Positions 56,772 through 64,000 of a DNA stretch of 64,000 bases are shown here, piece by piece (position 1 is the stretch's first letter; each line of letters starts with the position of its first letter). The stretch covers positions 868,001-932,000 of the forward strand of contig NZ_JAMZEA010000003.1 of NCBI RefSeq assembly GCF_024172125.1. The letters run 5' to 3'. The notes under the pieces are model-generated. The model saw only the letters and a program-made list of their open reading frames with translations. It had not been told where the DNA came from and did not search any database. A program made the position numbers and the translations under genes. Source of the DNA: Actinomadura rupiterrae. GTDB taxonomy: Bacteria > Actinomycetota > Actinomycetes > Streptosporangiales > Streptosporangiaceae.

Positions 56772-58867
56772 TCGTCGTCGGCGGCGTGCCGTCCGGTGGA
56801 GCGGAGGGGCGGGACGATGCGCCACTGGCCGCTGGCCTGAGCGTGCCGTCCTCGCGATTGGCGCGGGACGCGTCCGGACGAGCCGAGTTCGGCGAGGGCC
56901 TCGCGCGCGTCGTCCAGGTCGGCCTGGATGACCGGAGCGGCGAGCGGCGGGTCGTCGGCCGGGTCGTCCGGCAGGGTTCGTTCGTCGGCCTCGGGGAGGG
57001 ACTGCTGCTCGCGCAGGTACTCCTCGAACTCCATGGTGTGCGCGGTCGGCAGCGTGATGATGCCGGGGTTGGCGTCCACCAGGAGTGTTCGCCGGCCTGT
57101 TCCGCCGGCGTGGGTGAAGACCATCGCCGTTGGGGGAAGCTCCTGGAGTTGTCCCGGCTCGACGACGAGTTCGCGATGGCTCTGCTTGCCTTCGGGTGTG
57201 CCGAGCAGGCTTTGGCCCCAGGTCGTGGCGGTGCTGATCTGCTCGACCAGGACGGAGTCGTCGGCGGCGGGCTCGGGCAGCGGCGTCCAGACCGGATCGT
57301 TGAGGTCGTCGCCTCGCCTCCGCGCGAACGCGACCGTGCTGGCATAGCCGTCCGCCGTATCGAGGAGGTTCTCCCCTACGACGTCGGTGATCTCGGCGAC
57401 GAGAAGCGGCTGACCGGCGCCGATGTGCTCGGCGGCGACGCGCGCGTCCTCGGTGTTGCCGAGGCGCATGAACCCGACCGCGGCATGGCCTCGACGTCCG
57501 AGACGTTCCCGCACGTGAGGGGCTATGGAGCGATACATCAGGACAAGCCCCGTGCCCGTGGCCTCGCAGGCGTCAATGAGCCGGTCGAGCACGTCCCCGC
57601 GCAGCTTCTCGGCGCCGCAGAGGAACAGCGTGTGGTCCCAGCGTCCGGACGGCGGCGCTTCGCGCACCCGGTGCGTCAGCGCGGTCGCGACGTACGTCCC
57701 GAGGATCCGGTTGGTGAGGACGCCGGCGCGCCGGTCCATCGAGATCACGTGCAACCGGGACGGCGGCAGGTGGACGGGCTCGGTCGCGAGTCGCTCCAGC
57801 TTCCTGAGCTGCGCTTCCAGCGCCCACGCCCGCCGGACGACGATCCGGTCCGTCGCGTCCCGTCCGAACATGGACGCGACCCTCGCCAGCTCGTCATCGG
57901 TCAGCAGCCCGCGCCGCAGGTCATCCCTCGGATCGCCGACCTGCGCGAGCACCCGGAGCGCGGCCGTGATGCGCGGAATGGTCGCTCCCGGCCCGAGCAC
58001 TTCGAGAATCCGCTCAAGAATCGAGTTGTCGAACGAGAGATCCTGCGTCCCGCCTTCTTCTTCCCCCGCACTCACGACCAGCGAGAGAACATCGGCAAGC
58101 GCCTCGGGCCCCAGACCACGCGTCGCATCCAGCCGCGGCAAATCACCCGGCAGGACCCAAACCAGCGGATCGTCCCCGCGCTGCGCCGCAACCCGGAGCA
58201 GATCCCGAGCGACCGCGCCTTCCGAAAGATCGATAACGGTCACCCGCGCGCCGACCGCGAGCCGCGCCGCGCCCATCGTCGTCACGGCGGCCGTCCACCC
58301 CGCCAGCGTCCCGCCGACGACATCGACGCGGTCAACCCCATAAGGAACCGCAACGGGATACCACTCGCGCTGCGCCTCGTAGGCGGACCGCTTCCGCTCC
58401 CAGTCCTTCCGGGCGTCCTCGTGCGCGCGCACGACTTCAAGCCGCTCACGCTCCCTGGCTGCCCGCTCCCGCTCAACCCGCTCAGCTTCGGCCTCGGCCC
58501 GCGCCCGCGCGTGCTGCTGGCTACGCCACAACGGCGTCCCGGTAATCCCGAGAACGACCGCGCACGCGACGAGCCCCGTTCCGGCGAACGCCCAGGGCAG
58601 CATCCCGAAGATCGCGCACAGCATGATCAGCGCCGCGAACGCCCCGCCGCCGGCCGCCGCGATCTGCAGCGGCCGTCCGGCCAGATGCTCGGCGCTCAGC
58701 TCCCGCGAGGCGGCGTAGGCGGCCCGCCCGCCCTCCTGACGCGCCGGCTCCGGCTCGCTCGGCGGCGGTCCCGGGTCCTGGTGGACCTGCGCGTACCGCC
58801 ACCCGACGTACAGCCGGTCGGCCTGGACCATCCGCGCCCTCGCGGAACCGCTCGGCAGTTCGGTCAC
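56768..58867 (-). CDS. Membrane-anchored protein with degenerate P-loop (VirD4/TraG-like fold, tentative)
   Basis: A 699-aa protein. Two TM helices at about residues 70-110 (AFAALIMLCAIFGMLPWAFA, TGLVACAVVLGITGTPLW) are followed by an Arg/Glu-rich coiled coil (ARAEAEAERVERERAARERE). The large cytoplasmic region has a P-loop-like position lacking the Lys (DVVGGTLAGWTAAVTTMGA), a strand ARVTVIDLSEGAVARDLL, and a Walker-B-like position GRWDHTLFLCGAEKL. Such degenerate ATPases accompany active motors in secretion systems. GTG 58867 is the start; the end overlaps the CGNR gene on the other strand by 4 bp. No known family is certain. Confidence 0.7.
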   Translation of the reverse strand: MTELPSGSARARMVQADRLYVGWRYAQVHQDPGPPPSEPEPARQEGGRAAYAASRELSAEHLAGRPLQIAAAGGGAFAALIMLCAIFGMLPWAFAGTGLVACAVVLGITGTPLWRSQQHARARAEAEAERVERERAARERERLEVVRAHEDARKDWERKRSAYEAQREWYPVAVPYGVDRVDVVGGTLAGWTAAVTTMGAARLAVGARVTVIDLSEGAVARDLLRVAAQRGDDPLVWVLPGDLPRLDATRGLGPEALADVLSLVVSAGEEEGGTQDLSFDNSILERILEVLGPGATIPRITAALRVLAQVGDPRDDLRRGLLTDDELARVASMFGRDATDRIVVRRAWALEAQLRKLERLATEPVHLPPSRLHVISMDRRAGVLTNRILGTYVATALTHRVREAPPSGRWDHTLFLCGAEKLRGDVLDRLIDACEATGTGLVLMYRSIAPHVRERLGRRGHAAVGFMRLGNTEDARVAAEHIGAGQPLLVAEITDVVGENLLDTADGYASTVAFARRRGDDLNDPVWTPLPEPAADDSVLVEQISTATTWGQSLLGTPEGKQSHRELVVEPGQLQELPPTAMVFTHAGGTGRRTLLVDANPGIITLPTAHTMEFEEYLREQQSLPEADERTLPDDPADDPPLAAPVIQADLDDAREALAELGSSGRVPRQSRGRHAQASGQWRIVPPLRSTGRHAADDD

Positions 58868-59097
58868 GTCGGCAGACCCCTGGTTACGGACGGTGCGGGC
58901 ACATCAGGGCGGCGGCCTCGGCTGAGGATCCTCCCCGCCCAGAGTAAAGACCTACCCTGCCCCGCGCGCGCCGTTCAACCGAACACGAACCCTGATGACC
59001 GACTTGAACCTCCAATTCGGTCACCGGGTTCACCTGCACCAAAGATCACCCATACTCCCCAGCGACTTGGCCACATCCGGCCACCTAACCCCCGTAA

Positions 59098-60087
59098 TCA
59101 GCGACCCGGGTCACCCGAGGGAAGCGCGAGCGACTGCCCCAGCGCGACCGGCACACCGAACGCCGGCGAGCCGTCCTTAGCCCACCCGAACCGCTGCGTC
59201 CGGACCGTCCGCGGGACGAACGCGTCGCCGCTGAAATCCTTGGCGTGATACACGATCCAGTCCTGCCGCCCGTCCGGCGACCGGAAGAACGACGCCGACC
59301 CCGGCCCGAACACCCGCGCCGCGTCCCGCCGCTGGAACACGGGCGCCTTCACCTGCCTCCAGTTGCGCGTGACCAGCGGATTCGTCTTCGCGGCAACGCT
59401 CTCGACCATCAGCCGGTAGTCGGGCGTCCGAGCGTTGCAGGCCGAATAGACCATCCACGTACGCCCGTTCCGGTACAGGAATCCGGGCGCCTCACGGATC
59501 TTCGGACACCGCCCGTCCGTCCCACCCGAAGCCGGAATCCGCACCGCCTTACCGACCTTGGTCAGCCGGCTCAACGGCGCCAGGAACAACCCGTTCGCCG
59601 TATCCGGAACCGCCCCGACGAACGCCAGATACGTCCGCCCGTTGTGAAACATCAGCACGGGATCGATCTCGTTCCCCCGATGCCCGCCCGGCCGCAACAA
59701 AGCCAGATGCCGGTAAGGCCCATCTGGCGCCCCCGCCACAGCAATGTGCAACCGATGCGGCGCCCCCGCCCGGTCTGTCGCCGTGTAGAGCAAGTACCAC
59801 TTACCGCCCACCCGGTACACGCGCGGCCGCCAGATCTCCTTGTTGTCGGGCGCCGGCGGCGTGAACACCGTCCGCTTCCGCGCCGAGGCGAGCTTGCCGA
59901 GGCTGGCGGCCTTCCACATGTTCACGTGCCCGAGATCGCCATCGTCGGTGAGCGTCAGGTAGTACGACCGCCCGGCCGTGAACACCGTCGGATCCCCACC
60001 CCGCCCGATCGGATTCCGAAACGTCCGCGCCGAGGACGACGCGGGAATCCGCATCGGCCGCATGGCATTCCGGCGCAGCTCAGCCAT
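59098..60087 (-). CDS. GH43-like five-bladed propeller glycosidase
   Basis: A 329-aa protein of the GH43/GH32-type propeller. Candidate catalytic residues: Asp in GRGGDPTVFTAG (base), Asp in NEIDPVLMFHNG (pKa modulator) and Glu in IREAPGFLYRNG (acid). The blade repeats GGKWYLLYTATD and NGRTYLAFVGA are clear. GH43 enzymes act on arabino- or xylo-saccharides. No Sec or Tat signal is visible at the chosen start (MAELRRNAMRPMRIP), so it is either cytosolic or the true start is missing. The roughly 230 bp after its stop hold no gene. Confidence 0.82.
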   Translation of the reverse strand: MAELRRNAMRPMRIPASSSARTFRNPIGRGGDPTVFTAGRSYYLTLTDDGDLGHVNMWKAASLGKLASARKRTVFTPPAPDNKEIWRPRVYRVGGKWYLLYTATDRAGAPHRLHIAVAGAPDGPYRHLALLRPGGHRGNEIDPVLMFHNGRTYLAFVGAVPDTANGLFLAPLSRLTKVGKAVRIPASGGTDGRCPKIREAPGFLYRNGRTWMVYSACNARTPDYRLMVESVAAKTNPLVTRNWRQVKAPVFQRRDAARVFGPGSASFFRSPDGRQDWIVYHAKDFSGDAFVPRTVRTQRFGWAKDGSPAFGVPVALGQSLALPSGDPGR

Positions 60088-60772
60088 AAACCGCTACCCC
60101 ACCACCCACGACCAGAGCATCGACAACGGACGTCACGAACGAGTCAGGAAAGTTAGCGAAGTTCACTCCCTCTAGAGGTACAATGAAGGTCGTCGGGGCA
60201 CACCCCGTCGAGGACGTCCGAATAACCCGAAGTCCGCCACCATGGGCAGGAACGTCCCCCTGGCGGCAGCCAGCATCCGGTCAGCGGGTTGATCGACGGG
60301 ACCTTACCGTCGAACACCAGCCGCGCTCGTACCACACCGTGTAGGCAAAGGCAACAAGTTGCATCGGCGGCACCGCAGCGCCAGTCGGCTGGCCAGGCAA
60401 CGAACGGTTCGCCGCCGCCCCGAACGCCGTGCCAAACGGGACCAGCCGAAGCGCAGGGACACCAAGAGCCAGGAACCGCACACCTGACACAAGCTGGCTG
60501 AAACTTTCTCTACAAGTATCAAGAGCACGCCTCCGGCGCGCCGTGGGCTACGCCCGCCCAGGACGGGCACGCCTCCTGCCTCCGGCCCGGCAGCCCGTCC
60601 GGCTCCAAGGAATCGACGTGCATCTGGCAGCTGGGCTATCTGGATTCACGCGGGCACACCGACGCCCGAGGATGGCGCGAATCGCGGGCTTCGCTCCCAC
60701 ACGTCGGTTTGACGGCAACACTGACGGCAACGCAGGCGAACAAGAGAGCACTTTCAGCACTCTGGGTGACTG
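60088..60772. other. Gene-poor stretch, no confident feature
   Basis: About 685 bp between the GH43-like start and the immunity gene stop. Short frames on both strands have poor composition. TGACGGCAAC is duplicated 13 bp apart near 60710-60733. The 5' part (60088-60180) should hold the GH43 promoter. It may be decayed DNA next to the toxin locus. Confidence 0.35.
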
Positions 60773-61390
60773 TCAGAGGGACTGGCTGCCACTGCTGCCT
60801 TCCTCTGTTGCCAGCCATATTTGAGCACGCAAATCCTCGTCAGCGGGCAGCACGCCCCGCTCTGAAAGACCACGAACGTATTCCCGCAAACGAATAGAAC
60901 CACGAGCGTCACTAATGGCAAGAATCCCAGCAGTTGATTGCCAAAGAGTACCCCTAACTATGGCTCGTCCATCGAGAGATGCCGCTGCAAACTCGATGTA
61001 GCCGGGGCGAAACCCGAAGATGCCATAGGACGCCCCAATTCCTGCGATATCGGAATCCTCTCGCACACAAACAAGAGCCCAATGAGGCTCCGGCAAGCCA
61101 GAGTTGCTGGAGATAACGGAAAGCAGGAACCGTCCGTTGCCATCCAAGAGGCCAACCTCTGTCACCACCCGACTCCACGTGGAGTTCAGTTGGCCAACAA
61201 GGTCGAGAGAGTCGAGATCGTAAATCACATCACACCTACCGCCCTCTCCAGGCTGGCAGGTGGTGGCTGCCCAAGCAGCTTGGATCGGAATCGAAGCACC
61301 CTCATATCGAAGCTCAAGCAACTGGAAACCAGCCGCCCGAAGGCCCTCCGCGAGCGCTTGCTCGCTGAGGGCATCAGGGTCATCCGCCAT
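60773..61390 (-). CDS. Probable immunity protein of the RHS toxin
   Basis: A 205-aa cytosolic protein, lower in G+C than the rest of the window, immediately downstream of an RHS/HINT toxin (24 bp from the toxin stop). It begins MADDPDALSEQALAEGLRAA; the GGTGGAG site fits ATG 61390. The protein is acidic and contains ALVCVREDSDIAGIGASYGI. No family is recognised. Position, direction and composition match immunity genes of polymorphic toxins, which neutralise the C-terminal toxin domain in the producer. Confidence 0.7.
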   Translation of the reverse strand: MADDPDALSEQALAEGLRAAGFQLLELRYEGASIPIQAAWAATTCQPGEGGRCDVIYDLDSLDLVGQLNSTWSRVVTEVGLLDGNGRFLLSVISSNSGLPEPHWALVCVREDSDIAGIGASYGIFGFRPGYIEFAAASLDGRAIVRGTLWQSTAGILAISDARGSIRLREYVRGLSERGVLPADEDLRAQIWLATEEGSSGSQSL

Positions 61391-61414
61391 AAGGAACTCC
61401 ACCTATAGGACCTG

Positions 61415-64000
61415 TCAGCATGTCGGGGGCTTGTAGATATTGATCTTTCCGTAGTTGTGCCCGGAGATCCAGCCAATATCGCCATACTTGTTCACCATGA
61501 TTCGGTAGCTGTTACCGCCTCCGGGTACATCGTAAATCTGCGAACCTCCCCACTTACGTGCGATAGCTCCCGGCGTACCTTTGCGGATCTCAAAGATATC
61601 GGGCGTTCCATCAGGGTTCAGGCGCGGTGTGTAGGTGCTATTCTCGATCGCTTCCCTGATCCTGTCCGGCAGGTCCGAGTCAGCGTTGTGGACGAGGACC
61701 GGGGTGTTGCCAGCGAGCACGTAGAAGGTGTGGTCGATCGCAATAGTGAGATCGTAAACGCGCGGGTGGATGTCCTGCATATCCACAGACCGAACAATTG
61801 CGCCGACACCGTTCGCCATGCGGAGTATATCACCGCGCTGGAGACTTTCTGCCCTAGTCCATTGATGGGCCTGCGACTTCCAGAACAAGTGATGCTCAGT
61901 GGCCAGAATAATCCCCGATCGATCCTTTATTCCCTCCTTTCCGCCTACCTCGATCTTCACCAGACGCTCATAACGAGTTCCACTAAAAGCAGCGAGAACC
62001 GTTTGCGGGCGCGTCTTTCCGGTCTTGGGATCCGTGGCGACGATTTTGTCACCGACTCGAATTTGATCAATTTTCTTACGGGACCCATCAGCCATGAGTA
62101 CTCGAGTACCCGCAACAAAGCTGTTACCACCGCAGCCGCGGAGCATGGCTTTGAGGATTCCGCGCTTCAACATACTGCCCCCGACACGCACCCCCAACCT
62201 TTGGGCAAGAGCCTTGACTGCACGACTTTCGCCACCAAGTCCACCGGCAATTAGATCGGGACCGATTGCCATAAGCCATGCCTGCCTGAATCGGAACATC
62301 CATGGGCTGTTGCTGCACGATTTGATCATCTGACAGGCGTCAACAGCGGCTGCCAAGTCTCGTTCTGGCTGCGCTGAGGGCATCGCGTCGGTGAGTCGGC
62401 CATCGAAGCGGCGCTGGTAGACATCCCAGTACTGCTGTTTGAACACCTCCGGCTTTACAACTGGGGGAATCGGAATGAGACCCGCCCATCCGACCGTGTT
62501 GTTTGGGGGGCTGGGCTGGGTTCCGGTGAGATAGTTCCCGTTGTTGTCGTAAACGTCGTGCCCGGCCTCGTTGTTGGGCCTGGGACGTCGGTCCACTCCA
62601 TCACCGTTATTGCAGTCGTAGTCGCCGTTTACCCGTCGACAAACCAGACCGCTGCCATCTGATTGGGTGATCGGACTGTTGTCCGCGTAGGCGTAGTTGT
62701 TCCAGGACTGCGGGTCCTTGCCGTCGAACACGGGGTCCGGGGAGATGAAGCGGCCTGTGGCCGGGTCGTACTCTCGCGCGCCTAGGTGGGTGAGGCCGGT
62801 GTTGTCCTTCGTACCGCCGACGAAGCCCCTGTCCATGGTGGTCGGCCACGGGAAGGCGGGCGTGCCGCGTTCTTCGCCGAAGGGGGTGTATCGACGGCGG
62901 CTGACCTTCGAGAGGTTGTTGGCGTCGATGGTCAGTTCGGCGGTGTTGTGCTGGTCGTTGATCAGGAAGGTGACGCCTGCGGAGGTACGCATCGCAACGG
63001 TCTGGCCGGCGTGACCGTAGTAGCGGGTCGCGGTGGTGGTGCCGTTGGCCAGGTGGACTTCCATTCCGGCCGTGTACAGAGTGGTGCCGGTGGAGTCGCG
63101 GCGGATCAGGCGGTTACCCTCGGCGTCGTAGACGAAGGTGTTCTTACCGGTCGCGGTGTCGTCACTCTGACTGATCTCGCCAGTGCTGTCCCAGGTGTAC
63201 TTGAGGGTGCTAGCGCCCTCGGTACGTTGCGTGGTGTTGCCGGCAGCGTCGTAGGTGTAGCCGTAAGTCTTGGTTTGGCCGCCGTTGGTGCCGTCGACCT
63301 GCTGCGTGTAGCCGGCGAGTTGGTGTCCGGTGAAGGAGTTGTCCACGCCTGTGTCGCCGGCATAGCGGTAGTCGCGGTTCCATCGCCAGAGGCCGCCATT
63401 AGGCCCGCCTGCCCACGTCTCTTCCTTGGTCCGGTTGCCGTCCTCTGTGTAGGAGAAGCGCTTGCGGTAAGCGTCGGGGCCAGTGATTTCGGCCGTGGAC
63501 GGGTCGGCCGCGCAGGACGTGGTGTTCTGTGTCCAGGCGTTGGTCAGACGCTGCTGGTAGTCGTACTGGAAACACTGCGACTCGGTAGTGACGCCACCGG
63601 TGCTGGTCGCTCCGGTTACATCGGTTACGCGGCTGATGGTGCCAACCGGGTTGTAGGCGTAGGTGGCGTCTCGGTCGTAGCCGTCGACTCCTTCACGGCT
63701 CGCCACCGAGCGCGTCAGCCGTCCAGTGGCTGCATCGTAGTCGAAAGCGACGTCGACCTGCTTGCCGCCAGCGGCCAAGAGGTAACCGCTGAGCTGGCTG
63801 ATGTTGTTGTAGCTGGTGCCAGTGACGTAGCTGGACAGCCCGGTCAGTTTCACGGGTCGCTGGAAGTCGTCGTAAGTGGTGGTGACGACTTCGGCGGGAA
63901 GGTCGCCCGCCGCGGGGAGCCCGGCGGACTGGACGGTGCCGTCTGGGTTGTAGGCAGTGGTGAACGAGTAGGTGCCGTCAATGCCCTTGCCCTCGGCGCC
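61415..64000 (-). CDS. RHS-repeat/HINT polymorphic toxin, C-terminal part (5' end outside window)
   Basis: The frame is open to the window edge; 861 residues are visible. YD/RHS repeats (RLTRSVASREGVDGYDRDAT, GYTYDAAGNTTQRTEG, FVYDAEGNRLIRRDS) lead to the conserved RHS core end LGAREYDPATGRFISPDP. A pretoxin HINT domain follows, starting CGGNSFVAGTRVLMADGSRK and ending HTFYVLAGNTPVLVHN, expected to release the toxin by autocleavage. The last 85 residues (DRIREAIENSTYTPRLNPDG, EIRKGTPGAIARKWGGSQIY, GWISGHNYGKINIYKPPTC) are an unrecognised toxin domain. The lower G+C of the tail suggests recent exchange. Confidence 0.9.
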   Translation of the reverse strand, partial: GAEGKGIDGTYSFTTAYNPDGTVQSAGLPAAGDLPAEVVTTTYDDFQRPVKLTGLSSYVTGTSYNNISQLSGYLLAAGGKQVDVAFDYDAATGRLTRSVASREGVDGYDRDATYAYNPVGTISRVTDVTGATSTGGVTTESQCFQYDYQQRLTNAWTQNTTSCAADPSTAEITGPDAYRKRFSYTEDGNRTKEETWAGGPNGGLWRWNRDYRYAGDTGVDNSFTGHQLAGYTQQVDGTNGGQTKTYGYTYDAAGNTTQRTEGASTLKYTWDSTGEISQSDDTATGKNTFVYDAEGNRLIRRDSTGTTLYTAGMEVHLANGTTTATRYYGHAGQTVAMRTSAGVTFLINDQHNTAELTIDANNLSKVSRRRYTPFGEERGTPAFPWPTTMDRGFVGGTKDNTGLTHLGAREYDPATGRFISPDPVFDGKDPQSWNNYAYADNSPITQSDGSGLVCRRVNGDYDCNNGDGVDRRPRPNNEAGHDVYDNNGNYLTGTQPSPPNNTVGWAGLIPIPPVVKPEVFKQQYWDVYQRRFDGRLTDAMPSAQPERDLAAAVDACQMIKSCSNSPWMFRFRQAWLMAIGPDLIAGGLGGESRAVKALAQRLGVRVGGSMLKRGILKAMLRGCGGNSFVAGTRVLMADGSRKKIDQIRVGDKIVATDPKTGKTRPQTVLAAFSGTRYERLVKIEVGGKEGIKDRSGIILATEHHLFWKSQAHQWTRAESLQRGDILRMANGVGAIVRSVDMQDIHPRVYDLTIAIDHTFYVLAGNTPVLVHNADSDLPDRIREAIENSTYTPRLNPDGTPDIFEIRKGTPGAIARKWGGSQIYDVPGGGNSYRIMVNKYGDIGWISGHNYGKINIYKPPTC

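Overview
The window is about 70% or more G+C, its ORFs start often with GTG, and its genes are typical of actinomycetes: BlaI/M56, a CIO-type cytochrome bd, HbhA-like protein with DUF2516, MurT/GatD, a nickel-type Fur protein, LAL regulators and DUF2207. The mix fits a filamentous actinomycete, probably of the Thermomonosporaceae/Streptosporangiales (for example Actinomadura). That placement is inference; no rRNA or tRNA gene was recognised to confirm it.

Layout. Positions 1-9300 hold a truncated methyltransferase, a TetR regulator, trpS with a complete ribosome-mediated attenuator (tandem-Trp leader peptide plus competing hairpins), a MarR regulator and its probable target MFS exporter, two large arrays of degenerate intergenic repeats (about 154-bp and about 41-bp periods), an IS5-type insertion sequence, a truncated PPOX gene, an orphan siderophore-type decarboxylase and a nitrilase-family hydrolase. 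Positions 9307-17710 are one aldo/keto reductase gene split by a 7.45-kb integrative element. The element has a pSAM2-type Rep, small coupled genes, an HTH-TPR regulator and a serine integrase, and both attachment junctions can be read to a 2-bp AA core. No transfer gene was found in it.

Positions 17.7-41.8 kb are chromosomal housekeeping and accessory genes. They include a LAL regulator with a coding minisatellite and a divergent MFS exporter. blaI-M56 lies opposite cydAB, with BlaI-type operators over the cydA promoter. An HTH-HbhA-DUF2516 cluster is followed by TetR/SDR, secreted or membrane proteins, GntR/CynX, asparaginase II, BKACE, Dtd, YgfZ and a Nur-like Fur regulator. Between the Fur gene and a nitrobindin gene lies a 12-codon mini-ORF with an extreme Shine-Dalgarno sequence, followed by RNA that can fold into a three-way junction. 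This is the most puzzling small locus in the window.

Positions 41.9-64 kb hold a Tat-exported phosphoesterase, the gatD-murT peptidoglycan amidation pair, and two paralogous zinc-ribbon/low-complexity/single-pass membrane proteins. A largely uncharacterised membrane-associated set follows: a HerA/FtsK-type ATPase, a 646-aa polytopic protein, a small protein sharing a TGQIS motif with it, and a nearby membrane protein with a degenerate P-loop. A GH43-like protein comes next. The window ends in the 3' part of an RHS/HINT polymorphic toxin with an unrecognised C-terminal domain and a probable immunity gene; it runs off the edge.
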